This document shows positions 53,569 to 62,510 of a stretch of 64,000 bases of DNA, one piece after another. A program made the translations under genes and the position numbers. How positions within the stretch are numbered: the first letter of the stretch is position 1; each line of letters starts with the position of its first letter. The notes beneath the pieces were generated by a model, which did not search any database, was not told the origin of the DNA, and saw nothing but the letters and a program-made list of their open reading frames with translations. Origin of the DNA: Clostridium ljungdahlii (GTDB lineage: Bacteria; Bacillota; Clostridia; Clostridiales; Clostridiaceae); contig NZ_LITT01000011.1 of assembly GCF_001636845.1 (NCBI RefSeq), positions 186,001 through 250,000 of the forward strand. Reading direction: 5' to 3'.

Positions 53569-54447
53569 ATGATACGATATATTATACAATCCACAGACAC
53601 AATGAACTCCATTGCTAAGCGTTTTGGTGTTCCGTTAAAATCTGTACTATTGGCTAATCCTTATTTAAATCCTCTATATGTAAGACCTGGAATTATGATA
53701 TTTATACCGTTACCTTCATATAGATTTGTTACTTATGATATTCTTGGCAGTGCAAATAAAATAAGTAAAACTCAAATGAATATGTTAACTGCATGGAGAA
53801 AATATATTGTTCAGCTTGCAAGAAACCATCTAAATGAAATGTATATTAATGGATCACCAATAGAGAATAATGTAAGTTTAACATTTGATGATGGTCCTGA
53901 TTCATCAGTGACACCTAGAGTGCTGGATATTTTAAAAAGTAATGATATAAAAGCTAATTTTTTCTTTGTAGGAACTCAAATAAATTACTTTCCTAATATA
54001 GTAAAAAGAGCTTATGATGAAGGGCATTTAATATTAAATCATAGTTGGAATCATCCGTATTTCACTAAAATAAATATTAAAATAATAAGAGAGGAAATTA
54101 TTCTTACTGAAAATAGGATAAAAGATATAATTGGTAAAAGGCCTGCTTTAGTGAGACCTCCATATGGAGCAACCGATGAAAAAGTTTTAACTGCAATCAA
54201 TGGAACAAACAATAAAATTGTTATTTGGTCTATTGACTCCATGGATTGGGTGCAGAATGTAGATAAACAAACTATTATAAAAAATATACTTAATAATGTG
54301 AGGCCAGGTGATATTATCTTAATGCATAGCAGTATGGGGCATAAGATAGATGTAGAAGTTTTACCAGAAATTATAAATGGATTAAGGAGAAAGAATTATG
54401 GAATTGTTGATTTAAGTGTATTGCTAAAAATAAATCCATATAAGTAA
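53569..54447 (+). CDS. LysM-polysaccharide deacetylase
   Basis: A 292-residue protein. A LysM domain fills residues 1-47 (YIIQSTDTMNSIAKRFGVPL to YVRPGIMIFIP), and a NodB deacetylase covers about 98-285 with catalytic TFDDGPD, metal-binding HSWNHP and the late RPPYGATDEKV and LMHSS motifs. It removes acetyl groups from N-acetylglucosamine or -muramic polymers. There is no signal peptide; with LysM at the very N-terminus this arrangement is known from spore-associated proteins made in the mother cell (inference). Start at 53569 with GGGGGG; the TTG at 53554 is less likely. Confidence 0.88.
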   Translation: MIRYIIQSTDTMNSIAKRFGVPLKSVLLANPYLNPLYVRPGIMIFIPLPSYRFVTYDILGSANKISKTQMNMLTAWRKYIVQLARNHLNEMYINGSPIENNVSLTFDDGPDSSVTPRVLDILKSNDIKANFFFVGTQINYFPNIVKRAYDEGHLILNHSWNHPYFTKINIKIIREEIILTENRIKDIIGKRPALVRPPYGATDEKVLTAINGTNNKIVIWSIDSMDWVQNVDKQTIIKNILNNVRPGDIILMHSSMGHKIDVEVLPEIINGLRRKNYGIVDLSVLLKINPYK

Positions 54448-54493
54448 AATAATTAAATTTAAGATATGGCGGAGAAATGGTCATAAAAAATTG

Positions 54494-54521
54494 TTAGTCA
54501 GATATGTAAATATCTGACTAA
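54494..54521. terminator. Stem-loop between convergent genes
   Basis: TTAGTCAGATAT and ATATCTGACTAA form a perfect 12-bp stem with a 4-base loop, between the convergent deacetylase and lysR genes; no strong T-run. Confidence 0.6.
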
Positions 54522-54572
54522 TTCTAAATATGAAGATTTTTTATTTATAGTATATTTAAAAAAGAGTCTTAT

Positions 54573-55436
54573 CTATACTTTAAAAGTTTCCAAAAAGTGC
54601 TTAGCTGCAGAAGATAGATATTGATCTTTCATCCATACTATAGTAGTATTCGTATTCAATGAGGGTTCATTAATTTCCTTGTAATTTAAATTTGTATTTG
54701 GAATAAGTTCAATCCAATCCTTTGGTACAATGCCAACACCCATTCCTGTATCTGCTAGTAATAATATTGATCGAGTATCCTCAATTTTACAAAGTATTCT
54801 TGGATTAAATCCTGTCTGTTTGCATAATTCTATTATCATTTTTTCATATCTGCGATGTACTAACAGAGGTTTATCTGCAAGCTCGTTTAGACATATCTTT
54901 CTTTTATTATTCCAATAGAAACTGTTACTACTTGCAGCCACCATTGGTTCAATAGGTAAGCTTATTGATTCGTAAGTTTCCGAATTTAAAGGGGTACGTA
55001 TAATCCCAATTTCAATTACGCCGCTTTTTAACAATTCTAATATTTCATTTGTACTGCATTCTCGTATTTCAAAATTTATTTTTGGATATTTTTTATTAAA
55101 ACTATATATTCGCTGGGGTAAAAGTATATCTCCTGCAGAAGATATGGTACCGATTGATAGCGTTCCTTCCATTCCTTCATTAAAGTCCTTTAGCTCTTTA
55201 ACTGTTGAGTCCATTAATTCAATTATTTGCTTAGATCTATGCCATAATCTTTTGCCTGCATCAGTCACTTGAAATTTACGAGTAGTTCTTTCTATCAATT
55301 TAACATTTAATTCTTCTTCTAGAAGTTTTAATTGCTGGCTAAGATGTGGTTGAGCTATATGTAATTTTTCAGATGCCTTGGTTATGCTTTTTTCTTCAGC
55401 AATTGCAAGAAAATAAGTAAGCTGCTTAATATCCAT
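54573..55436 (-). CDS. LysR-family regulator (CysB/GltC-like)
   Basis: A 287-residue LysR protein beginning MDIKQLTYFLAIAEEKSITK with HTH ASEKLHIAQPHLSQQLKLLE, and a C-terminal effector domain (GTLSIGTISSAGDILLPQRI). The ATG at 55436 is preferred over a GTG at 55448 that overlaps the GGAG site. No obvious divergent target remains: the neighbour on the other side is a decayed receiver gene, so its original target may be lost. Confidence 0.87.
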   Translation of the reverse strand: MDIKQLTYFLAIAEEKSITKASEKLHIAQPHLSQQLKLLEEELNVKLIERTTRKFQVTDAGKRLWHRSKQIIELMDSTVKELKDFNEGMEGTLSIGTISSAGDILLPQRIYSFNKKYPKINFEIRECSTNEILELLKSGVIEIGIIRTPLNSETYESISLPIEPMVAASSNSFYWNNKRKICLNELADKPLLVHRRYEKMIIELCKQTGFNPRILCKIEDTRSILLLADTGMGVGIVPKDWIELIPNTNLNYKEINEPSLNTNTTIVWMKDQYLSSAAKHFLETFKV

Positions 55437-55629
55437 AAAAGTAATCACTCCATATATAAGATTTATACATATTTTTGTATAAGTCTAATAATTCATACAT
55501 ATTTTTCGTATATATGTTTCTTTGTTATAATGGTAAATGAAATGATAAATAAAGTCAAGCAAGGTATAAATATGGCAATGTGTACATGTAATTTGATGGA
55601 AACAAACAATCTAATGATATGTTTAAGAG

Positions 55630-56046
55630 GTGATTATCATAAAATTTCTTATTGTTAGTGAAGACCAATCTACTAGTTCTATTTTATCTAAAATTATTCA
55701 AGACCATAATCTTGGAGAAATAATTGAATACAGCTGTTCTAAATTTATTTTAGATAGTTATCTGTTAAATTTAAAAGCTATTGATATTCTTATTATAAGC
55801 TTACCAATAGCTATTGTTAATAAATTAATTTCTAAATTTAATGGAAAAATTATAGTAGTTTCTGACATAAGTGATAAAACAATTATTGCCCAAGCTTACT
55901 TATCAGGAGTTGAATATTATATTACTAAACCAATTAATGAACTTGAGATTATAGAAGTTATTAAAAAAGTAGTAAAACTTATCAAACTGCAAAAATACAT
56001 GTATAATATTAAAAATGTATTAAACATGATAGAAACAAAAAGTTAA
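55630..56046 (+). pseudogene. Degenerate GlnL/YcbB-type receiver domain
   Basis: A 138-codon frame resembling the receiver part of GlnL/YcbB response regulators (KFLIVSEDQSTSSILSKIIQ, FNGKIIVVSD, GVEYYITKPINELEIIEVIK). The phospho-acceptor Asp and the loop after it are missing (IDILIISLPIAIVN instead of IDxLMP), the C-terminal YcbB domain is absent, and the codon where the family's ATG should be, before KFLIV, is ATA; the only formal start is GTG within the GAGGTG site. This is probably decay, though expression of a small pseudo-receiver cannot be excluded. Confidence 0.6.
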
Positions 56047-57405
56047 CTATAAGTTACTAGCTTTTTTTCCACGAATAATCCAAATAATTAATCCTATAAA
56101 AAAGCCACAGAATGCTGGTAATAACCATCCAAACCCATAATCAAAACCAGGTAAATACAAATGAGCAAAGCTAACAAGCTGTATTACTATCTCACTTTTT
56201 ACAAATGGATCAGGTAGTGCCTTACAAAAGTCAAAAAATGCTGCAATACCTGTTAGCACAGTTGTCCATCTATAAATATCATTTTGCTTATGTATAAATG
56301 GAGTTAATAGCGATAATATAATTAAAGTAATTGCTAATGGATATAAAAACATAAGTACTGGTAAGGATAACTTAATTATGCTATTTAATCCAAAATTGGC
56401 AATTGCAAAGGAACAAACTGTAAATAAAACTGCATATTTTTTATAAGGAATGGATTTTGGAAACATTTCACTAAACATTTCAGAACAAGAGGTAATTAGT
56501 CCAATAGCTGTCTTTACACATGCGATTGCCACGATAGCTGCTAATAACACTTTGCCAACAAAGCCAAAATAATGATTACTTACCATAGATAAAATACTTC
56601 CACCATTATCAGCACGCTTTATACTGCCTAAGCTTGTAGCTCCCATATAAGCTAATGACCCATAGATAACAGCCATACCAACAACACTAACTAAACCCGA
56701 TTTACATGTTTCAACAGCAATTAAATTTGGATTTTTAATACCTAACTTTCGTATATTAGAAATAATGATAATTGCAAAAGCTAAAGAAGCTAAGGCATCC
56801 ATAGTATTATATCCATCTAATAAACCAGTAAATAATGGCTGAGCAACATATTTACCTTGAGCCGCATATTGACTAACTTGTCCCATTGGCTTTACAAATG
56901 TAGCAATTAATAGAACAGATAGAAGTACTAAAAAAATAGGAGTAAGATATTTACCTATCCAATCTAAAATCTGACCTGGTCTTAATGAAAAATAAATGGT
57001 AAAGATAAAAAATATTAGTGAGAAAATAAATAATCCAAGTTTCAAATCTCCACTAGAAACAAAAGGATGAATTCCTACCTCAAAGGCGACTGTGGCAGTA
57101 CGGGGAATTGCAAACAGTGGGCCAATTGTTAAATATAATAAACAAGTAAATATTTTTGAATAACGTGAACTAATTGGACCTGCCATATCAAGCAAACTTT
57201 CACTTTTTGAAAGTGCTGATGCAACAATTCCTAAAATAGGCAGCCCCACACCTGTAATTAAAAATCCAATAGTTGCTGTTAAAGTATGATTTCCAGCTTC
57301 TTGCCCCATTTGTACTGGAAAAATTAAGTTACCTGCACCAAAAAATAGTCCAAATAGTAATGAACCTATTAATAAATTTTGATTAAAACTTAGCTTTTCT
57401 TTCAT
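56047..57405 (-). CDS. brnQ: Branched-chain amino acid transporter (LIVCS family)
   Basis: A 452-residue integral membrane protein with 12 hydrophobic segments. Family motifs: GSLLFGLFFGAGNLIFPVQM near residue 13, GVGLPILGIVASA near 52 and LDGYNTMDALASLAFAIIII near 205. It imports Leu, Ile and Val with Na+ or H+. AGGAGGGC precedes the start. It is convergent with the receiver remnant and preceded by an AT-rich 300-bp region. Confidence 0.93.
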   Translation of the reverse strand: MKEKLSFNQNLLIGSLLFGLFFGAGNLIFPVQMGQEAGNHTLTATIGFLITGVGLPILGIVASALSKSESLLDMAGPISSRYSKIFTCLLYLTIGPLFAIPRTATVAFEVGIHPFVSSGDLKLGLFIFSLIFFIFTIYFSLRPGQILDWIGKYLTPIFLVLLSVLLIATFVKPMGQVSQYAAQGKYVAQPLFTGLLDGYNTMDALASLAFAIIIISNIRKLGIKNPNLIAVETCKSGLVSVVGMAVIYGSLAYMGATSLGSIKRADNGGSILSMVSNHYFGFVGKVLLAAIVAIACVKTAIGLITSCSEMFSEMFPKSIPYKKYAVLFTVCSFAIANFGLNSIIKLSLPVLMFLYPLAITLIILSLLTPFIHKQNDIYRWTTVLTGIAAFFDFCKALPDPFVKSEIVIQLVSFAHLYLPGFDYGFGWLLPAFCGFFIGLIIWIIRGKKASNL

Positions 57406-57711
57406 AGATAGCCCTCCTCAAATGTTTAAATAATACCTTATTCAATTAGAAGCAATACATATGTAATTGATTTCTCAATATACGTAAGCAGTATAATGCA
57501 CACGAGAATGATAGCATAATTATAATATAAATGCAATATATTACATTTTAAGTGGTAGTAGAGTATGCTAAAATAAATAACTTAAAATATATATTATAAA
57601 AAAAAGTTTTGGATACCTTCAGGTGCTTGAATTAAAGAAAGCATAAGAATAGCAGCTACCAATATAGCGATAGCTGCTTATTTTTTATAAGGTGTATATT
57701 ATTTTACTACG
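57406..57711. other. Intergenic region upstream of brnQ
   Basis: About 300 bp, very AT-rich, presumably with the brnQ promoter (leftward). A hairpin AGCAGCTA (57651-57658) with TAGCTGCT (57671-57678) followed by TATTTTTT points to a rightward terminator, or the leftward end of the repeat-protein gene. No gene seen. Confidence 0.5.
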
Positions 57712-58875
57712 TTAGTTACCTGAACTCTGAGTTGTTTGCCCAGATGAGGTTCCTGAATTTGAACCTCCAGTTGTTTGTCCAGATGAAGCTTTTGGATCTG
57801 AACCTCCAGTTGTTTGTCCAGATGAAGCTTTTGGATCTGAACCTCCAGTTGTTTGTCCAGATGAGGCTTTTGGATCTGAACCTCCAGTTGTTTGTCCAGA
57901 TGAAGCTTTTGAACTTGGGTTTTCAGTTGTTTGTCCAGATGAAGCTTTTGAACCTGGATTTTCAGTTGTTTGTCCAGATGAAGCTTTTGAACCTGGATTT
58001 TCAGTTGTTTGTCCAGATGAAGCTTTTGAACTTGGATTTTTAGTTGTCTGTCCAGATGAAGCTTTTGAATTTGAATTTTTAGTTGTTCCTTTCGATGAAT
58101 TTGTGGCATCAGTGGATTGACTTGGAACGACAGTTTTTACATCGGGAGTTTGCGTATTAGCAGATGCCCCTTTCAAATAAGATTTCCCTAAAACTCCAGC
58201 AAATATAAGCAAAATAATTGATACAACAATTATTAGTGCCTTTTTATTAGTACTAGGATTCTTACTTCCATAGTGCATTTTTCTATTTCTTGTTTCTTCA
58301 GTGCCTAACGGTTTCTTCATAACTTTTGTAAAGTCATCCTTTTCATCAGGAACTATTGCTTCAGGTTTTTTAACTGTATTTGAGATTGTCTCACTTATAC
58401 TTTTGGGTATATTAAACAATAAAGCTAAAATTCCATTTTGCCTTAAAGAATCTATCTGCTTAAAATTTTCAGGTGATCTGAGTACAATGGCAGGCTTATT
58501 GCGCATTGCATATTGATTATCACCATATACTGTAACTGAAAATTTATCGTTCTTACTTAAAAAAGGAATGTAGACATCCAGAATGTTATCTTTTAGTGAA
58601 GAATCAAATTTTAATCCTCTTGTTATTTTTGCATCTGTAATATTTAAGTGAGTTTGTTGACTTTGTATATTAAGGGTTAACTTATTGATTGTTTTACTAG
58701 ATATATTACTAATGGTAATAATGTATGCACGAATTCTTTTATTATTTTTTGTAGGCATAGCACTTCTTACATTACATAATAGTCTAGGTGCTAAATTTTT
58801 GTAATAATCTAATAGTAACCCGGATATAAAAGATATCACTATAGTTACAATTGCAGTCTTAATAATATTTATCAT
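57712..58875 (-). CDS. Membrane-anchored protein with nine 13-residue Ser/Thr/Gly repeats
   Basis: A 387-residue protein. An N-terminal transmembrane helix (about 5-24) is followed by a beta-rich domain (about 40-150), a charged stretch, a second helix (ALIIVVSIILLIFAGVLG, about 215-232) and a C-terminal tail of nine units of the form (T)xxSxSKASSGQT, e.g. ENPGSKASSGQTT and GGSDPKASSGQTT. Low-complexity Ser/Thr/Gly/Pro tails are often cell-wall-spanning or glycosylated in Firmicutes. The DNA repeat unit is 39 bp (57750-58080), so repeat number may vary between strains. Function unknown. Confidence 0.8.
   Translation of the reverse strand: MINIIKTAIVTIVISFISGLLLDYYKNLAPRLLCNVRSAMPTKNNKRIRAYIITISNISSKTINKLTLNIQSQQTHLNITDAKITRGLKFDSSLKDNILDVYIPFLSKNDKFSVTVYGDNQYAMRNKPAIVLRSPENFKQIDSLRQNGILALLFNIPKSISETISNTVKKPEAIVPDEKDDFTKVMKKPLGTEETRNRKMHYGSKNPSTNKKALIIVVSIILLIFAGVLGKSYLKGASANTQTPDVKTVVPSQSTDATNSSKGTTKNSNSKASSGQTTKNPSSKASSGQTTENPGSKASSGQTTENPGSKASSGQTTENPSSKASSGQTTGGSDPKASSGQTTGGSDPKASSGQTTGGSDPKASSGQTTGGSNSGTSSGQTTQSSGN
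57735..58085. repeat. 39-bp minisatellite inside the repeat protein gene
   Basis: About nine tandem units of 39 bp sharing GTTTGTCCAGATGA. Two sub-types alternate in blocks (GGATCTGAACCTCCA-type at the 3' end, GAACCTGGATTTTCA-type in the middle), suggesting expansion by unequal exchange. All units keep the frame. Confidence 0.9.
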
Positions 58876-59066
58876 ATTAATCTTCGCTTCCTTATCCTTT
58901 CCAAATTACGTAATTAAATTATAAGGTAGATATATATATGTGTCAAACTTAAAAATTAATTATAATTAGCCCAAAAATTCAGATAAAAAGTGCTTGCTTT
59001 TGATGGGAGCTGAGTTGATAAACAAAATTCTTTGTATCAGAAATTTAAAAAAAATATGTTAAAAAA

Positions 59067-59423
59067 CTATGAATTCATATATTTTTTACCCCAAAGGCAT
59101 AGTTCAGTTAAGATGTTTTCTAAGGATTTTCCCCTATCTGTAGGTATATACTCCACTTTAGGTGGAATTGTTGCATAAGCAATTCTTTCAATAAGAGCAT
59201 CCATCTCCAAAGTCTTTAACTCTTGAGATAGTATCTTATGACTTATATTGGGAATAGATTTTTTAAGTTCCCCATATCTTATAGGATCATTTTTCAATAT
59301 ATACCATAATATTATTGCTCTCCACTTACTTCCAATTACAGTCATGGCAAATCCTATAGAACATTTAAAATCCTTTTGCCGTTTTCTCTGATTTGGAAAT
59401 TTTTCAATTATGTCTTTATTCAT
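59067..59423 (-). CDS. HxlR-family regulator
   Basis: A 118-residue HxlR winged-helix protein: CSIGFAMTVIGSKWRAIILW, LKNDPIRYGELKKSIPNISH and YIPTDRGKSLENILTELCLW are the canonical blocks. I start it at 59423 (AAGGAT site) since the 29 residues before are not family-like. It is divergent from the phzF-like gene with about 160 bp between, the usual place for such regulators next to redox- or electrophile-stress enzymes, and probably controls it. Confidence 0.9.
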   Translation of the reverse strand: MNKDIIEKFPNQRKRQKDFKCSIGFAMTVIGSKWRAIILWYILKNDPIRYGELKKSIPNISHKILSQELKTLEMDALIERIAYATIPPKVEYIPTDRGKSLENILTELCLWGKKYMNS

Positions 59424-59584
59424 ACAATATCCTTCTTTCCAAATGGTAAGTATCTGATTAAAAAGTGCGTACTTGTATGTATACTCCAACAAAACTATTA
59501 TAGTATACATAGATATTAATTGCTATGCATTAATAAAATAGTGTTTAATTTATTAATGCATAATATATTTAAGGGAGGAAAGCC

Positions 59585-60496
59585 ATGATAAGAAAGTACA
59601 ATTTATATCAAATTGATTCATTTACAAAAGAAAAGTTCACAGGAAACCCAGCAGGAGTAATAACAAATGCAGAGGGATTAACTGATTATGAAATGCAAAA
59701 AATTGCTAGAGAACTTAATAACTCTGAGACAGCTTTTATCTTTTCTTCAAATAGCAGAGAGTATGATGTTCATATACGTTTTTTTACTCCAACAAATGAA
59801 GTGCCAATTTGCGGACATGCTACTATTGCTGCTCATTATGCTCGTGCTGTTGAAAATGGGATTGATACTTCAAGAGTTTATCATAAGACAGGTGCGGGAA
59901 TCTTACCTGTTGATATAATAAAAAAAAATGAGGATTATAAGATCGTTATGACGCAGGGAAAAATTGAGTTTGGCACTATTATAGAGGGCATAAATAAAGA
60001 AAAGCTCTTATCAGCACTTAATATAAAAAATAGCGATCTACTGGAAAACTATAAAATTCAAATTGTGTCTACAGGCCATTCTAAGGTTATGATTGGTATA
60101 AAGAGTATTGAAACTTTAAATGAATTGCAGCCGGATTATGCTGCACTTTCTAAGCTAAGCAAGGTTATTAAATGTAATGGATATTATGTTTTTACAACTG
60201 ATTTACAGAATAGTGATATTTTAATACACGGCAGAATGTTTGCACCTGCAATAGGTATTAATGAAGATCCTGTTACTGGCAATGCAAATGGTCCTTTGGG
60301 TGCATATCTTGTTCATCATAACCTTATTCACCACAATAATTCTTTATTTAAATTTAAGGCTGTGCAGGGAGAGGCTATAAGAAGACCAGGAATTATTGAA
60401 GTTGAGGTAAATATAGAAGATAAAGAGCCAGTAGAAGTTAAAATTTCTGGAGACGCTGTAATAATATTTAAAACTGAATTATTATTAAAAGATTAA
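59585..60496 (+). CDS. PhzF-family isomerase/epimerase
   Basis: A 303-residue PhzF/DapF-fold protein of normal length: QIDSFTKEKFTGNPAGVI near 9, ELNNSETAFIF with the putative catalytic Glu48, FTPTNEVPICGHATIAAHYA (named in part) near 69 and EDPVTGNANGPLGAYLVHH (named in part) near 220. Two similar halves form the fold. Substrates are known for few members; outside phenazine clusters the role is unknown. GGGAGG precedes the start. Confidence 0.9.
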   Translation: MIRKYNLYQIDSFTKEKFTGNPAGVITNAEGLTDYEMQKIARELNNSETAFIFSSNSREYDVHIRFFTPTNEVPICGHATIAAHYARAVENGIDTSRVYHKTGAGILPVDIIKKNEDYKIVMTQGKIEFGTIIEGINKEKLLSALNIKNSDLLENYKIQIVSTGHSKVMIGIKSIETLNELQPDYAALSKLSKVIKCNGYYVFTTDLQNSDILIHGRMFAPAIGINEDPVTGNANGPLGAYLVHHNLIHHNNSLFKFKAVQGEAIRRPGIIEVEVNIEDKEPVEVKISGDAVIIFKTELLLKD

Positions 60497-60599
60497 AGAA
60501 AAAATCTACATTTGTAGATTATGCTCATTTATGACTAATTTTAATAATTAACGCTAGGTATTGACTATATGAGCATTGTTTAATATTATATTCTCATGA

Positions 60600-61247
60600 A
60601 TGAGAATTAGAAAGAAGGTCTTTATCATAAAGAATATAATATTTGATGTTGATGGTACATTATGGGATACAACAGAAATTGTAGCAAAAGCCTGGAACAG
60701 GGCAATTTCAGAAGTAGAGGAAGCAGCTCCACTTATAACATCCTCTGTGTTAAAAAAAGAGTTTGGAAAAACTATGGATGTAATAGCAGATGATTTGTTC
60801 TATGATGCTAGTGAGAGTAAAAGAAAGTTGATAATTAATAGATGTTGTAAATATGAGCAGGATGCCTTGAGAGAAAATACAAATAACCTGCTGTTTCCCG
60901 ATGTAAAAGAAACCATTAGGAAATTATCAGAAAAATGTCATTTGTTTATTGTGAGTAATTGTCAGTGCGGTTATATTGAATTATTTATGAGGAAGGCAGG
61001 AATTGAAAAGTACATTACAGACTTTGAATGCTTTGGAAATACAGGTAAGGGCAAAGGTGAAAATATCAAACTGGTTATAGAAAGAGATAATTTAGATGAT
61101 GTAATATATGTTGGAGATACCCAGGGAGATTATGAAGCAACTGCATTTGCCAGAGTTCCTTTTGTATTTGCAAAGTACGGTTTTGGTAGTGTTGAAAACT
61201 GCTATTTAGCTATCAGTGGGGTAAAAGAATTGTTGAATTTGTGTTAG
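60600..61247 (+). CDS. HAD-family phosphatase
   Basis: A HAD hydrolase of about 205-215 residues. Motif I is FDVDGTLWDTT (nucleophile Asp), motif II IVSNCQ, motif III Lys near GKGKGENIKLV and motif IV YVGDTQGDYEAT. It resembles phosphoglycolate-phosphatase-like and beta-phosphoglucomutase-like HADs with a helical cap. The start is uncertain: ATG at 60600 has no site, whereas GAAGG lies just before the ATC-ATA where homologues start (MIKNIIFDVDG). A promoter TTGACT with ATATTAT is upstream. Confidence 0.85.
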   Translation: MRIRKKVFIIKNIIFDVDGTLWDTTEIVAKAWNRAISEVEEAAPLITSSVLKKEFGKTMDVIADDLFYDASESKRKLIINRCCKYEQDALRENTNNLLFPDVKETIRKLSEKCHLFIVSNCQCGYIELFMRKAGIEKYITDFECFGNTGKGKGENIKLVIERDNLDDVIYVGDTQGDYEATAFARVPFVFAKYGFGSVENCYLAISGVKELLNLC

Positions 61248-61277
61248 AAGGAAAAATATACATATAGGTTCAGAATG

Positions 61278-61310
61278 AGATCTTCCTAATGAGGTAGGTC
61301 TTATTTTATG
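61278..61310 (+). terminator. Terminator after the HAD gene
   Basis: AGATCTTCCT and AGGTAGGTCT form a stem (with G-T pairs), followed by TTATTTTA. Confidence 0.65.
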
Positions 61311-61322
61311 TAAAATTTTAGC

Positions 61323-61574
61323 TTATTAAAAAAACTTGTTCTTGAATCTCAATATGGTTTATATTGCTCAATACTAAAATTTTATGTGAGTTTCTCTAAT
61401 GAAAAAGCTGAATATATAAAATTAATAGCAAAGTCAGCAAAAGGTAAAGATTTAGCAACGTTTAGTCTTGATAATAATAATGATATGTTAAAAATAATTG
61501 ATGAATTGGATAGAGATATTAAAGAATTGTATTCAGTTAATCCATATATTAGACTATATGTAACAATGCAATAA
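61323..61574 (+). pseudogene. Small ORF without good start
   Basis: An open frame from about 61323 to TAA at 61574; its only starts are internal (GTG at 61386). It encodes EKAEYIKLIAKSAKGKDLAT and DELDRDIKELYSVNPYIRLY. No ribosome-binding site and no recognised family; possibly the tail of a lost gene. Confidence 0.3.
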
Positions 61575-61705
61575 AAGTAAGGATTATTAATGCTTAATAA
61601 GTTCTTACTATACTTTCATGCATAGACGGTGGATGGCTTGTTAGATAGAATCTAATACTATAAAAATTTTTACTTAAGTTTTTTATTTATATTAGGTATC
61701 TTTAT

Positions 61706-61930
61706 CCGATGACTACCACTCTAATACTCCAACGCACACAGCGAAAGCGACTATCACCAAATCAAAGATTTGGGATATCTGCTTTTCTCCAAGTGGGAGT
61801 AAAGAGCGGCTATGTCCCTGGATAACGATTTTCCCTAAAAAGGATAACGCCTTCTAAGTGCTGAAGCACTTAGAAGCCTGTTAATAAGCATCAGGTGGAG
61901 TTAAAACTCCATCTGATGCCAAAAACTCTG
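61706..61930 (+). repeat. Structured repeat element, copy 3 (225 bp)
   Basis: Full-length copy with TTTAT at both flanks. It keeps CCAAATC/GATTTGG, CTTCTAAGTGC/GCACTTAGAAG, GATGGAGTT/AACTCCATC-like hairpins and both GGATAACG octamers. Its long-range stem is TACTCC/GGAGTA where copy 1 has CCCCCA/TGGGGG, so the pairing is preserved though the bases differ. Confidence 0.75.
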
Positions 61931-61986
61931 TTTATGATTATGAATAAAAATCTTTACATTTAAGAAGTAGAATTAATACTGTAATC

Positions 61987-62265
61987 TTATTTTGTCATAT
62001 ATTTCCTTCCTCTTACATATCTTCTTATGGATTCACCTGCTTCAGCAAGTTGAAAAGCGTCAACTAATATCCCCTCTTTATTTTTAACCTTGAGTTTTTC
62101 AGCATTAAAAAAGTAAAAAGAATCCTTAACTAATCCATCTTTTATAGAATCCAAAGAACAATATAATATCTTTGTACATTCCTTATTAAGCTGGACAGTA
62201 TACCTATTATAACCATCCCAATCACAAAAATAAGGTATAAAATATTTAAAATCGAAACTATCCAA
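61987..62265 (-). CDS. Hypothetical protein, start uncertain
   Basis: A 92-residue frame from a TTG at 62265; the frame stays open upstream to an ATT codon at about 62319, which is 10 bases after AAGGAG. An ATG directly after AAGGAG is out of frame by one base because of an A5 run (one A fewer would give MTKINSLNYF and on). So the gene either starts at ATT/TTG or has a frameshift at its start. The product has YFIPYFCDWDGYNRYTVQLN near its N-terminus and a basic end; I do not recognise the family. Confidence 0.5.
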   Translation of the reverse strand: MDSFDFKYFIPYFCDWDGYNRYTVQLNKECTKILYCSLDSIKDGLVKDSFYFFNAEKLKVKNKEGILVDAFQLAEAGESIRRYVRGRKYMTK

Positions 62266-62340
62266 GAATTTTTTGCAATCTTCTCTGTTATTAAAATAAT
62301 TTAAACTATTAATTTTTAGTCATCTCCTTCTTACATAAGT

Positions 62341-62510
62341 TTAGGATTCCCTAACTCATTGATTATATTATACTTGCTACTTGTCTTGTTGCCAATATAT
62401 ATTTTTTAATATTATAAGCAATAGAAAAATTTGAAATGTTAAGACATGACTAGAATTAAGAAAAAATAATGGGACATAATAAAAAGTACAACTAATAATG
62501 TATTTTAGGC
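62341..62510. other. AT-rich intergenic region
   Basis: Between the leftward hypothetical gene and the structured RNA candidate. No gene seen; it should hold the promoter of the RNA. Confidence 0.4.

Noticed and set aside
57735-58085. CRISPR array
   Set aside because: The units are contiguous and nearly identical with no unique spacers, and they lie inside a coding frame.
57699-58109. Repetitive frames on both strands across the minisatellite
   Set aside because: A 39-bp repeat without stops is open in several frames; only the frame with membrane helices and a full N-terminus (57712-58875) is supported.
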